Shown here in pieces: positions 26,121 through 33,585 of a stretch of 64,000 nucleotides of DNA. The stretch is from Arsenicibacter rosenii (lineage in GTDB: Bacteria > Bacteroidota > Bacteroidia > Cytophagales > Spirosomataceae). The translations under genes and the position numbers were made by a program. Positions within the stretch are counted from its first letter, which is position 1, and the number at the start of each line of letters is the position of its first letter. Location of the stretch: assembly GCF_001870735.1 (NCBI RefSeq), contig NZ_MORL01000018.1, positions 1,802-65,801 of the forward strand, given 5' to 3'. The notes beneath the pieces were generated by a model. That model was not told the origin of the DNA. It did not search any database and worked only from the letters and a program-made list of their open reading frames with translations.

Positions 26121-26587
26121 TCCGCTTCAGGATAAATGTGGATAAATTCAGTAAAACACGCCTGAATCGCATGCCAGGTAATACAATTCAGCGACCGGAA
26201 ACGGTCATTATCTTCTTCAACCATCATGTATCCCGCCTCGCTGGTCAGCAGTTTCAGCGAATCCCCGATTTCACCGGGCCGGAGTTTTCCGGTTTTCAGA
26301 AAATTGCTTACGATCTCCGCCGGTGTCTTGTGCAGATTAACAGTCAGACTCATCATCTCAAGATAGCGGATGAGATAGCCGGCCAGCCTGCGCGAAACAG
26401 GATATACCTCGTGATGGGGCCGGGCCTGCCGTTCCAGGGCGGCAATCTCGCCCATCAGAAAAAGTACGTCGATGAACAGATTGGACTTCTGTAGATCAGG
26501 GTCGGCTTGCTTCTGGTGCTCTGCTTCATTTACCAGTTCAGTTGCAAAGTCTGTAATTAATATATCCGTGTAAGTCTGGATGGTCAT
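26117..26587 (-). CDS. Early-operon protein of unknown function
   Basis: A 156-residue helical, acidic protein (MTIQTYTDILITDFATELVN start). No signal peptide. The start shares its first base with the upstream stop and its end is coupled by four bases to the membrane protein. No domain recognised. Confidence 0.6.
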   Translation of the reverse strand: MTIQTYTDILITDFATELVNEAEHQKQADPDLQKSNLFIDVLFLMGEIAALERQARPHHEVYPVSRRLAGYLIRYLEMMSLTVNLHKTPAEIVSNFLKTGKLRPGEIGDSLKLLTSEAGYMMVEEDNDRFRSLNCITWHAIQACFTEFIHIYPEAE

Positions 26588-26772
26588 CAGAATATAGAGG
26601 TTTGACTTGTGGGTGTCTGATTTAGTTTTGCCAGATCAGCGGCCAGTTCCTTATCGATCATGGCCTCAAACTTGTCCATGATCCGCTTATTCTCCGGGTG
26701 CCTGTGCTGCTGATATTTCTGCTTTGCGTGCCAGTACTGGAGTACCAGCACGCGGAAATCGCTATTTTCCAT
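26587..26772 (-). CDS. Small early-operon protein
   Basis: 61 residues, a single long helix rich in K/E/Q (VLVLQYWHAKQKYQQHRHPE). Overlaps the methyltransferase-like gene by 11 bases upstream and touches the next gene. Unknown. Confidence 0.5.
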   Translation of the reverse strand: MENSDFRVLVLQYWHAKQKYQQHRHPENKRIMDKFEAMIDKELAADLAKLNQTPTSQTSIF

Positions 26773-27421
26773 CCCGCAGAAAATTGAAGATGTAGATCAC
26801 GTTGTGCTCCTTCTGCATGCTGCGCGAGTAGAGCCAGCCGGCCTTCACTTCCTCGTAGTAGTATTTTTTCAACAGGCCCTTATCGCCGTGAGTCAGTTCA
26901 TTGCCCACATGAATATACGTCTGTGTGTGCCGGGCCAGCTGAAGCTCATCGACGCCGTACACATTACCCTTACCGGTTTCCGTATTAAACCGCTCGGTAA
27001 TCCAGCAGCCCACCACAACCTGAGGCTTCATCTGCATCACCGCATGATTACCGGTTATCTTCAGCACGTCATCCGGATACTGAACTCGGGGGATGCCGTT
27101 CAGATCGTACAGTTCTCTGACGCCCGGCAGATTGCTTTGCTGTAAACAGGAATCAGTGACGGGGATCCCCAGCGCACGGCCGACCGCCCCGTTGCCGGCT
27201 CCGATCTCAATGGCCGTGCGGTCGCCGATCTCGTCTTCCAGAAAACGGATCAGTTCCGTGGTCGGCAGCTGATACACTGCATGCTTGTGACAGAATGCCG
27301 ACAGCTGCTCCTGGCTGAAGCGGGCCAGATCCGCTGCGGGAACCGGTATTAGTTTCCCCACGGGCATAAGCAGCGCCTCCAGCTCAGCGGGGACAGTGGA
27401 ATTAATAAGTGTTCCGTTCAT
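26762..27421 (-). CDS. SAM-dependent methyltransferase-like protein
   Basis: Taken from MNGTLINSTVPAELEALL, 219 residues; earlier ATGs would overlap the upstream gene by over 100 bases. The sequence TAIEIGAGNGAVGRALGIPVTD (residues ~87-108) is a class I methyltransferase motif I with the acidic end of strand 2. No DPPY/NPPY catalytic motif is visible, so a DNA adenine methyltransferase is not supported. C-terminal YYYEEVKAGWLYSRSM is helical. Substrate unknown; it lies among early genes, which suits modification of DNA or of a small molecule. The start overlaps the 27746 gene stop by 20 bases. Confidence 0.65.
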   Translation of the reverse strand: MNGTLINSTVPAELEALLMPVGKLIPVPAADLARFSQEQLSAFCHKHAVYQLPTTELIRFLEDEIGDRTAIEIGAGNGAVGRALGIPVTDSCLQQSNLPGVRELYDLNGIPRVQYPDDVLKITGNHAVMQMKPQVVVGCWITERFNTETGKGNVYGVDELQLARHTQTYIHVGNELTHGDKGLLKKYYYEEVKAGWLYSRSMQKEHNVIYIFNFLRDGK

Positions 27422-27746
27422 CTTTCTGAAGCATTGAAACCTTAACCTGTGAAACAAACTGACTTTCCATAATCGAAATAGCCTTGCGGAAAAGTTCGGC
27501 CGCATCCATACCATTCAGCTGGCCGGCATTATGGATTATCGCCGTTACGCCGTTGCAGAACCCGAACAGCAGGGCATTAATCCCCATTTCTGTATACCGG
27601 CCTTCACCGTCATGCCACTGGTCCAATGGCAGGTTATGGCTGTATTCCACTTCGACCTGTCGCGCACTGGTGGTGCCACTTTGGGTGGCCGTTGCGTCGA
27701 TCCGGACAATGGCCTCGTAGGTGAAGTCAATTTTGATACCTTCCAT
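27402..27746 (-). CDS. Early-operon protein of unknown function
   Basis: A 114-residue protein (MEGIKIDFTYEAIVRIDATA start), beta-rich at the N-terminus and helical at the C-terminus (MDAAELFRKAISIMESQFVS). It overlaps the methyltransferase-like gene by 20 bases and lies two bases after the 58-residue gene. Unknown family. Confidence 0.6.
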   Translation of the reverse strand: MEGIKIDFTYEAIVRIDATATQSGTTSARQVEVEYSHNLPLDQWHDGEGRYTEMGINALLFGFCNGVTAIIHNAGQLNGMDAAELFRKAISIMESQFVSQVKVSMLQKDERNTY

Positions 27747-27748
27747 GT

Positions 27749-27925
27749 TTAGTTGCGTTGATGTTGACAGAGGCGTTTCTGAATGTGCTGCATGATGTTT
27801 TCGGCCTCCCGGATCAGCTCCGGATTATTGATTTGCCTGGCAGCAAGGCGGGCTTTTGCTGCCAGCAGGTACACAGCGACCTGATCGGCTTTGGCCGGTT
27901 GCGTTGTTTTCCGTACGTTTGTCAT
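27749..27925 (-). CDS. 58-residue early phage protein
   Basis: Reads MTNVRKTTQPAKADQVAVYL through a helical middle (AAKARLAARQINNPELIREA) to QHQRN and TAA. The stop is two bases before the next start. Compact spacing and helical composition support a real gene; function unknown. Confidence 0.55.
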   Translation of the reverse strand: MTNVRKTTQPAKADQVAVYLLAAKARLAARQINNPELIREAENIMQHIQKRLCQHQRN

Positions 27926-27939
27926 GGTTTTTGAAGTTG

Positions 27940-27980
27940 GCCCCGGGTAGTTGTTGGAAGCGATACCCGGGGCTTTTTTT
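27940..27980 (+). terminator. Hairpin with T-run on the strand opposite to the operon
   Basis: GCCCCGGGTA/TACCCGGGGC stem, 14-base loop, then seven T on the plus strand. The flanking genes are all minus-strand, so the T-run would end antisense transcription; for the operon it acts as a hairpin in the 5' leader of the 58-residue gene. Confidence 0.6.
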
Positions 27981-27991
27981 ATTGTGAGAAA

Positions 27992-28438
27992 TTAAGTTGC
28001 GTAATCGCAGCCGGCTACCGTTTTCATCACGGCCGCCAGCCCTTCAGCTGTCAGCGTTTCCACCGGTAACAGATCCCTGTGGATTCCGTCTGTATACCAC
28101 TCCGGATGAGCTGACAGAAATTGCAGCAGGCCCACCCAGCTGTAGGTACTCAGCTCAATCCGCACCGGATCGGAGACCCCTTCGGGATTATATACTTCCG
28201 GACTTTTCCCCAGCTGATCGTAGGTTACCCGGTAGTTTTCCGCTTTCAGCAGTTTCCGGGCAGGCAGCACCAGAAACGACGCCCCGCGGACCATATAGTG
28301 AAAATCCGGCCATCTGCCCTCCAGTGCTGCCAGGCACTCATTGTTGGCGCAGAACTCCAGCCGGTGACAGATATTCATCCGGTTACCGTACTGATCATTG
28401 ATCCAGGCCAACAGGTGGGTCCTGACGGGATATATCAT
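27992..28438 (-). CDS. Early-operon protein of unknown function
   Basis: A 148-residue soluble protein (MIYPVRTHLLAWINDQYGNR start) with two cysteines near residues 24-35 (ICHRLEFCANNEC) that could bind metal. It overlaps the upstream gene by 44 bases. No recognised domain. Confidence 0.55.
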   Translation of the reverse strand: MIYPVRTHLLAWINDQYGNRMNICHRLEFCANNECLAALEGRWPDFHYMVRGASFLVLPARKLLKAENYRVTYDQLGKSPEVYNPEGVSDPVRIELSTYSWVGLLQFLSAHPEWYTDGIHRDLLPVETLTAEGLAAVMKTVAGCDYAT

Positions 28439-28823
28439 CCTGAAGCTGACTTTTTACAATGGCCGGCAGCTGACTGAGAATTACCTGATATACGCTCAGC
28501 GGCCGGTTGCCCAGATTAACCAGGGCAATATCCAGCTGATTGAGGAAAGACTGCTCGGCCACTGAAAGCGGAACCCGCTGCATCAGCTGGTGCAGCACTT
28601 TGGCTACCACCAGCCTGATCTTAAACCGGAAGCGCTTGTTGTGGCGTTTGCGGTGCCAGCTCTCCAGATTCCACGCCGACCGCTGCTGCACGTACTCCTG
28701 TAGCACCAGCACCTCGATGGTCAGCTTCCGGGTCTCCGTAACGTAGATATACTGCAGGTGCCGTTTAAGAAACTCGGCCAGGGCCAGCCGCTCGGCCGGA
28801 TACAGGTGTAATTCAAGATTCAT
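28395..28823 (-). CDS. Basic early-operon protein of unknown function
   Basis: Read from MNLELHLYPAERLALAEFLK, 142 residues. Rich in Arg/Lys/His in the middle (ESWHRKRHNKRFRFKIRLVV) with long helices, so nucleic-acid binding is possible. It begins 7 bases after the 28831 stop. No recognised domain. Confidence 0.55.
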   Translation of the reverse strand: MNLELHLYPAERLALAEFLKRHLQYIYVTETRKLTIEVLVLQEYVQQRSAWNLESWHRKRHNKRFRFKIRLVVAKVLHQLMQRVPLSVAEQSFLNQLDIALVNLGNRPLSVYQVILSQLPAIVKSQLQDDISRQDPPVGLDQ

Positions 28824-28830
28824 AGTCCGA

Positions 28831-29172
28831 TCAGTTATGCCGGTTCCATGTCCAGCCCGCCCGTCGTTCAAACTGGCAGATCTTGTCTCCCCGGTTACCG
28901 TCAAAGCTATGAAAAATGGCCGCAGCTTCTACCCTGCCCTTCCAGCCCGGCGGCGTTTCGAATTCGATTTTCTTCTGCCACAGCGATGTCCAGTAACCGA
29001 CATTCTGGTATATCTTCTTTCCCCGGTGCTGCACATCGTACGAGTAGCGCAGAACCGAGTTCCCGTCGATGAACCGGACGACGACCTGAATGCAGGCCTC
29101 CTGCTTCAGCGGATCGGCCGCGCCGGGATTCTGCGGTTTGGGTGATGCGGGGGGGTGTGTGCTTATTGTCAT
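28831..29172 (-). CDS. Small early-operon protein
   Basis: 113 residues with a Pro-rich disordered start (THPPASPKPQNPGAADP) and a beta-rich body (VVVRFIDGNSVLRYSYDVQH). Lies just downstream of the replication-type gene. No family recognised. Confidence 0.55.
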   Translation of the reverse strand: MTISTHPPASPKPQNPGAADPLKQEACIQVVVRFIDGNSVLRYSYDVQHRGKKIYQNVGYWTSLWQKKIEFETPPGWKGRVEAAAIFHSFDGNRGDKICQFERRAGWTWNRHN

Positions 29173-29194
29173 GGATTATAACTGGTTTAAAATG

Positions 29195-30640
29195 TTACAT
29201 TGGTTGATTTGGTCTCAGATCCACGCCGATACCGGCTGCCAGTTCGTGGAAGCGCTTCAGGGCGGCTTCCCCGTAGCGGGCAATCTGATTTTCAAGGAAC
29301 CGGTAGGCCTCGATATAGGTCTTCAGCTGAAGCTGCTTCGGGGCGCGGCCGACGCGGTGGCGGTGCAGGTTGCGGACGGCCAGACTCACCCGCTGGGAAA
29401 CGTACGACTGGCGGTAATGGCGGTAATTCTCGTCGATCCAGCCGGCCGTTGCCCGGAATCCGCGCAGGTTTTCCCAGTCAAAGAATCCCGTTCCGGATTT
29501 TACCTGCGCATACGGCTCGGGAATCCACTTGTCCGGATGGCGCTGGTAATAAGCCGCCACCAGATCCACGCGCTTAAAGAGCTTATCCTGAAACCCGTCC
29601 CATTCGCGGTCGGTGAGCGGTGACTGGAAATTGCCGTACACGCCGAAGAGAATGCTGCGCAGAATGACCCGTTCTTCCTGCTCTGACCACCGGCGGGCGG
29701 TGTAGAGCACCTGTCTGGCATACGCCCAGAAACTGCGCACATAGCCTTCGCGCATTTCCAGCCGTTTTTGCTCGCTCATCGACGGCCGGGGCCGCTGTGT
29801 ACCCGTGAGCCTCGCTTTCAGCCTCGCACCGGCCCCGTTTGGGTTTTCCACTGCGTTTTCCACCGCCCGCGCCCCCCCCGGCCCCTTGTCTCCGTTTCCG
29901 GCGCTGTCCGAAGGTTGGGACTGACTTTCTGTCAGTTGCCTCTGCTGCGGCCGTTCGGTGTCGCTGTAATTGTCGCTGTGCTCAGACATAAGGCGCGTAT
30001 GCTGCTTGTCGCTGTGCACATTTCCACGTTTATATGTTTCAGTTTCTTTGTCTCTGTATGTTACAGTGACTTGGTATGCGGAGGAAAGCTCCGTTGATGA
30101 CTGAGCGAATTGCGGTATTTCTGTCTGAGAAACAACGCTATCCACATGCAATTGTGCAATACCGACCAGCTCCCAGAATTCGGCCTGTTTGGGCCCGAAA
30201 AGCACCTGCTCGTTGATCCGGATTTCATAATCAGAGCGCGAGCCGTGCCACTTGTAGAAGCTCACCAGACCGACCTTCTGGAGCTTTCTGACGTGGTCGC
30301 GGGCCTGCCGGTCAGACAGGGAGCGGCGCTCACCGATTTTGACGGAATTGGTAAACAGCGGCGGCAGCTGCGGATTACCGGCCGGATCCAGAAAGGCCGC
30401 CTTGCCGGCCTTAATGAACAGGGCTTCGCAGTAGGTGACATAATCCTTGATCAGCCGCTCGCCGGTGGCTTTCACGTTGGCAGAAATCTCTTTGGGCTGC
30501 CAGGGAATCTGAACCGGCCGGCCACGGCGGGTAGTGGTGTAATACTGCACCGGAACCGCCTCGTTCAGCTGCTGCACCTGTTTGTGCCAGCGTAGCAGCA
30601 TATCGCCCTGTGAAATCGGTAAACGTACTGGTTTACGCAT
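29195..30640 (-). CDS. Winged-helix replication-initiation-type protein
   Basis: Read from MRKPVRLPISQGDMLL, 481 residues; the ATG at 30673 adds only 11. Residues ~105-140 (RRSLSDRQARDHVRKLQKVG followed by a basic wing and YEIRI) form a winged helix. After a low-complexity linker (residues ~200-290, Gln/Ser/Gly-rich) a second helical, basic, aromatic-rich domain follows (WAYARQVLYTARRWSEQEER, YRHYRQSYVSQRVSLAVRNL). This two-domain layout matches DnaD-like or phage replication-initiator proteins. It heads the rear half of the early operon, behind the tRNA-like region, which suits a replication role. No polymerase or helicase motifs are present. Confidence 0.65.
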   Translation of the reverse strand: MRKPVRLPISQGDMLLRWHKQVQQLNEAVPVQYYTTTRRGRPVQIPWQPKEISANVKATGERLIKDYVTYCEALFIKAGKAAFLDPAGNPQLPPLFTNSVKIGERRSLSDRQARDHVRKLQKVGLVSFYKWHGSRSDYEIRINEQVLFGPKQAEFWELVGIAQLHVDSVVSQTEIPQFAQSSTELSSAYQVTVTYRDKETETYKRGNVHSDKQHTRLMSEHSDNYSDTERPQQRQLTESQSQPSDSAGNGDKGPGGARAVENAVENPNGAGARLKARLTGTQRPRPSMSEQKRLEMREGYVRSFWAYARQVLYTARRWSEQEERVILRSILFGVYGNFQSPLTDREWDGFQDKLFKRVDLVAAYYQRHPDKWIPEPYAQVKSGTGFFDWENLRGFRATAGWIDENYRHYRQSYVSQRVSLAVRNLHRHRVGRAPKQLQLKTYIEAYRFLENQIARYGEAALKRFHELAAGIGVDLRPNQPM

Positions 30641-30730
30641 AATGAACTGAAAAGTCGTTGAATTTGGGCCCATCCCCTTCGGAGGGACAGGCCCGGAAAT
30701 AGACAGCTCTGCTGTGGCCTACTTCGGTGG

Positions 30731-30792
30731 TGATGCTCCGGGAGTCGAACCCGCTGCGGCAGCCGTCGGCTGCTTCTCCATAGACGGCATCA
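30731..30792 (-). tRNA. tRNA-like element, D-arm-poor
   Basis: 62 bases on the minus strand. Acceptor TGATGCC/AGCATCA (six pairs), a T-arm with TTCGACT loop and four pairs, CACCA after the acceptor, and a GCAG-CCGACGG-CTGC arm that could be an anticodon arm (GAC) although position 33 is C. The D arm is almost absent. It could be a degenerate tRNA, a tRNA mimic or chance. A hairpin (30799-30821) lies 7 bases upstream. Confidence 0.4.
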
Positions 30793-30798
30793 AGATGG

Positions 30799-30821
30799 GG
30801 CCGGGACCAGTGATCCCGGCC
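30799..30821. other. GC hairpin upstream of tRNA-like element
   Basis: GGCCGGGA/TCCCGGCC stem with a 7-base loop. Comparable strong GC hairpins lie upstream of the other two tRNA-like elements (30988-31004 and 31329-31350), giving a repeated hairpin plus tRNA-like layout. Confidence 0.5.
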
Positions 30822-30873
30822 TATCCAAACTACGTCTTGTAATTTTCCCTTAAACCCTGGCAAACGGATTTAG

Positions 30874-30969
30874 CTCCCTGCAGCCGGGGTCGAACCGGCA
30901 CCTCCGGACAGGTTTTCTGACATCGACACCTGATGCTGTCCGGCGACTTACCCTTTGCCTATGCGGGAG
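30874..30969 (-). tRNA. tRNA-like element with expanded anticodon loop
   Basis: 96 bases on the minus strand. A perfect T-arm (GCCGG-TTCGACC-CCGGC) and an eight-pair acceptor CTCCCGCA/TGC-A-GGGAG with a single bulged A. A D-like GGC/GCC stem follows. The anticodon stem GACAG/CTGTC encloses 24 bases instead of 7, part of which can form its own small hairpin (CATC/GATG). Neither a usual class I nor class II tRNA shape fits, so it may be a degenerate or modified tRNA. Confidence 0.45.
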
Positions 30970-30987
30970 TATTTTCCTGAAGCTGAG

Positions 30988-31004
30988 CGGGCCGAAACGG
31001 CCCG
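30988..31004. other. GC hairpin upstream of second tRNA-like element
   Basis: CGGGCCG-AAA-CGGCCCG, a perfect 7-bp stem with a 3-base loop, 19 bases from the 5' end of the tRNA-like element. Between 31005 and 31131 I see no gene. Confidence 0.5.
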
Positions 31005-31131
31005 TCCAGACCTGACGTATTAAAGCACAGAAAATTTTTCGGCGGGACTATACTGGCCGGACCGGCCTTTGCGATTCCGGCCCGGCAGTACGACTATATC
31101 CACACCATTTAACGCCCCGCGTGGGGTTGGT

Positions 31132-31219
31132 TGCGGGAGCCGGACTCGAACCGGCGACCTGGAGCTTATGACCGCGATGGCGTACCATACTCCCGAGCTT
31201 CCATCTGCTCTATCCCGCA
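31132..31219 (-). tRNA. tRNA-Met-like (CAT) element with 16-base anticodon-loop insert
   Basis: 88 bases on the minus strand. Perfect 7-bp acceptor TGCGGGA/TCCCGCA, D-arm GAGC-AGATGGAA-GCTC, variable AGGTC and perfect T-arm GCCGG-TTCGAGT-CCGGC. The anticodon stem GGAGT/GCTCC is intact, but the loop has 23 bases. Its 3' part reads G-TCATAA as in a Met (CAT) anticodon loop, with 16 extra bases inserted before it that form a small ATGG-TACG-CCAT hairpin. The D, T and acceptor arms are tRNA-like in detail, so this is the most tRNA-like of the three. Confidence 0.6.
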
Positions 31220-31328
31220 GTAAAAAATCTGTCCGGCCAGATAATCCTGACGCGCGGCTGAACCGAACCGGATTCCGCCGGCAGACCGGCTATATTCCGT
31301 GTACTCCTGTGAACTGCTGAGAATCTTA

Positions 31329-31350
31329 GGCCGGCTCAAGATGGCCGGCC
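31329..31350. other. GC hairpin, third of the repeated set
   Basis: GGCCGGC and its complement with an 8-base loop, 110 bases upstream (minus strand) of the Met-like element. The rest of 31220-31390 shows no gene. Confidence 0.45.
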
Positions 31351-31390
31351 CAGACTAACCTACCGTTTGAAACTACGTTTAACCCTTTAC

Positions 31391-31585
31391 CTATTCGCTC
31401 TTCCAGTCCGGTACAGCCTGTACATAGGCTTTCCGTACCTGACTTAATATTTTTTTCAGCTCGTCGGCCTCCCGGATATCCACCGCCGACGGCCGTCGAT
31501 GACTCATAGCATCCGCTTCGCGCTCGGCTATCATGTGTCTGATCCGCTGGCAGAGTCCTTCAATGGTATCAGGCCACACCTGCAT
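31391..31585 (-). CDS. Small early-operon protein
   Basis: 64 residues, helical and charged (IEGLCQRIRHMIAEREADAM). Overlaps the upstream gene by 17 bases and ends just before the tRNA-like region. Unknown. Confidence 0.5.
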   Translation of the reverse strand: MQVWPDTIEGLCQRIRHMIAEREADAMSHRRPSAVDIREADELKKILSQVRKAYVQAVPDWKSE

Positions 31586-31976
31586 TTTTATGCCACCCGG
31601 CCGGGTTATTGTTTGGATCCGGACGGCCGATTTCCTGCATAACTGCGGCCATTTTCAGTCGGTCATCAATTGTGCGGTTGATGTGATAGGTGGCCATACC
31701 GGCAAGGTAAAATACATGCGCCAGCTCGGCAGCGCTTTTAGGCGGGCACCTCTCGTCGACCAGAGCAGTAAGGTCACGCATTACCGTCTGAACGCAGGTG
31801 GCATGATCTGCTTTCGCGGCAAAGCGACGAAACGCACGGTTAGAGGCTTCCTGAATGCAGGCAGTTAATTTTTGGTCATACTCGGCCGATACCCCGAAGA
31901 AATCTTTCGGTTCTGTTGTGCACTGCTCCGGCAGAAACAGCACTGATAGTGACCTGAACGTAACGGTTGTTTCCAT
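31569..31976 (-). CDS. Early-operon protein of unknown function
   Basis: 135 residues, helical with several cysteines and histidines (SLSVLFLPEQCTTEPKDFFG, AAELAHVFYLAGMATYHIN). The start shares its A with the upstream TAA stop (TAATG). No recognised domain. Confidence 0.55.
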   Translation of the reverse strand: METTVTFRSLSVLFLPEQCTTEPKDFFGVSAEYDQKLTACIQEASNRAFRRFAAKADHATCVQTVMRDLTALVDERCPPKSAAELAHVFYLAGMATYHINRTIDDRLKMAAVMQEIGRPDPNNNPAGWHKNAGVA

Positions 31977-32158
31977 TAGTGATAACTCATTTCAATTTCC
32001 AGAAAATCAGCCTCTGCCATATCCTCCCAAAACAGGAGAAAGCTGTAGGTTGCGTGGCCGCCCAGCAGCCGGTAAGCCCATTTCGGAAGACCGGCGAACC
32101 ACTCCGCCCGCCGCTTCCAGATCAGCCACTTTTGATAGGCCAGACGAAGCTCATTCAT
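31976..32158 (-). CDS. Small aromatic-rich early protein
   Basis: 60 residues with many Trp/Tyr (RLAYQKWLIWKRRAEWFAGL, LLFWEDMAEADFLEIEM). Overlaps the zinc-finger gene by eight bases and ends at TAATG with the next. No membrane segment is clear. Unknown. Confidence 0.5.
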   Translation of the reverse strand: MNELRLAYQKWLIWKRRAEWFAGLPKWAYRLLGGHATYSFLLFWEDMAEADFLEIEMSYH

Positions 32159-32555
32159 ACCGGTGTTTTTTCTGGTGGCCCTTCAGGGCCGCCGGTGAAC
32201 CAAAGACTCTCCCGCATTTGGGGCACTCCAGCCCGCTGGCGGGCAGTACTTGCGGAGCAGGCGCGGCCGGCGCTTCCCTGACGACCGGTGCAGGCGGGTA
32301 CACACACGCACCACCTTTTCCATGAGCCCCGGCATTCCCGTCCGTACAGAGACCACCGGCCAGGCCCGCTCCTGATTTCTTTGTATAATATTCCCGGAAC
32401 CAGTCCCCGACGGCAACCCCTGCGTTATGGGCGGCTATGCCCAGCAGGTTCAGAATCGACCGCTGTATGGATTCGTCGCTGGCGGCTACGCCGTGCATGC
32501 GTTCCATCAGCTCCTCCATCCGGGTCAGTGCCGCTGTTCGTCGGGACGGTACCAT
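32151..32555 (-). CDS. Phage protein with a canonical C2H2 zinc finger
   Basis: 134 residues. The N-terminal half is helical, with a segment DESIQRSILNLLGIAAHNA; a Gly/Ala/Pro-rich linker follows (residues ~62-108). The C-terminus is a classic C2H2 finger: C111-x2-C114-x3-F118-x5-L124-x2-H127-x3-H131 (32163-32225). All spacing and hydrophobic positions match eukaryotic-type zinc fingers, which are uncommon in bacteria. It may bind DNA or a protein. It shares one base with the upstream gene start. Zinc binding is inferred from the motif. Confidence 0.75.
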   Translation of the reverse strand: MVPSRRTAALTRMEELMERMHGVAASDESIQRSILNLLGIAAHNAGVAVGDWFREYYTKKSGAGLAGGLCTDGNAGAHGKGGACVYPPAPVVREAPAAPAPQVLPASGLECPKCGRVFGSPAALKGHQKKHRYE

Positions 32556-32812
32556 TATGCGCTCCGTTTAAGACCTACTTCACCGAACTTTCGGGTTGTG
32601 GATGCCCAGAGCCGGAAGATCTGACGCTTTCGCTGGAGACTCTCCAGTTGTGGCCTCAGGCTGGCATAAGCCTGACACTGGGGATGCATCTGGGTAATGC
32701 TGCCCTGCATCTGATCGATGTGCTTATCAGCTTCTTCCACGATCTCACAGCGCTGCTCCCACGTAAACGCATCAGGATTTTCCAGTGCTAAAAGCTGCTC
32801 AACGGTACGCAT
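32555..32812 (-). CDS. Small helical early protein
   Basis: 85 residues, helical, with EQRCEIVEEADKHIDQMQGS in the middle and a basic end. One base overlaps with the zinc-finger gene. Unknown. Confidence 0.5.
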   Translation of the reverse strand: MRTVEQLLALENPDAFTWEQRCEIVEEADKHIDQMQGSITQMHPQCQAYASLRPQLESLQRKRQIFRLWASTTRKFGEVGLKRSA

Positions 32813-32817
32813 ATACG

Positions 32818-33006
32818 TTACAGGTCTTTAAACAGGTCTTTAAGTCGTTTACGGTCATGGGCTTTGGCTACCAGCAGCTGAACCAGCTGAATCAGAACCA
32901 GGCTGACAATGAACACGCCCAGCACAAACAATCCCGGCGGCGCCGGATAGATCCGTTCGACGAACACCAGCCACAGCCGGCTAAGTATCTGAATTGCCTT
33001 CTCCAT
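32818..33006 (-). CDS. Small membrane protein
   Basis: 62 residues with one membrane span (GLFVLGVFIVSLVLIQLVQL) and a basic helical end. Overlaps the DUF4494-like gene by 26 bases. Unknown. Confidence 0.5.
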   Translation of the reverse strand: MEKAIQILSRLWLVFVERIYPAPPGLFVLGVFIVSLVLIQLVQLLVAKAHDRKRLKDLFKDL

Positions 33007-33451
33007 TTTCTTCGTAAGGGAAAATATCCAGTATGGGCGTGCGGTTAATGTCGGTAATCTCGTAAGGCATCAGAATTCTCTTCAGACTCGTCTCCAGACG
33101 TTCATAGGCCTGTTTGACCGACTCTGCGTTGATCAGCATCAGATTGACCAGCTTCTTCTCGCGGCCTTTGTCATCTTCAGTCGTAAAAACAACCTTGCAT
33201 TTATACCAGGTTTCGCCTCCTTCGTCAATAAAAAAGACATCGGCCAGCTTCATTTTGCTGATTTTGCCCACCGTAAACTCCGGCGTATTATCAGCCGTTT
33301 CCTGATACAAACGCGCTTCGGCGTCGGTGTAACTCACCGCATCCAGCAGGTAAAACTCAGTGATGGTTTTCATCTTCACCTGATCGCCCTGCCGGTCGGT
33401 GACGATTTCCTCTTTCTGGTACTTGATACTACCCTGATACCACGTTGGCAT
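32981..33451 (-). CDS. DUF4494-like protein
   Basis: 156 residues. The order 'FYLLDAVSYTDAEARLYQET', 'FTVGKISKMKLADVFFIDEG', 'WYKCKVVFTTEDDKGREKK' and a C-terminal YEITDINRTPILDIFPYEE matches the layout I know for DUF4494 proteins of Bacteroidota, often phage-borne. Function of that family is unknown. It lies early in the operon directed away from the repressor region. Confidence 0.7.
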   Translation of the reverse strand: MPTWYQGSIKYQKEEIVTDRQGDQVKMKTITEFYLLDAVSYTDAEARLYQETADNTPEFTVGKISKMKLADVFFIDEGGETWYKCKVVFTTEDDKGREKKLVNLMLINAESVKQAYERLETSLKRILMPYEITDINRTPILDIFPYEENGEGNSDT

Positions 33452-33453
33452 AG

Positions 33454-33585
33454 TTAAACCGATTTTAGGGTTCTGGCTCGTTCCGTTTCTTCCAGTTCTT
33501 TCCGGAAACGTTCGTTCCGGGCTACCTCGCGCTCGACCGACCGAATCAGGTCGCGCTTGGTTTTACTGAGTCGCTTTGGTTTCAT
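33454..33585 (-). CDS. 43-residue basic early protein
   Basis: Reads MKPKRLSKTKRDLIRSVERE to RARTLKSV, then TAA. Very basic and helical. The start overlaps the upstream stop by 23 bases and the end lies two bases before the DUF4494-like start. Could be a small nucleic-acid-binding protein. Confidence 0.5.
   Translation of the reverse strand: MKPKRLSKTKRDLIRSVEREVARNERFRKELEETERARTLKSV

Noticed and set aside
26762-27421. DNA adenine methyltransferase
   Set aside because: Only SAM-binding motif I is visible; no DPPY/NPPY motif.
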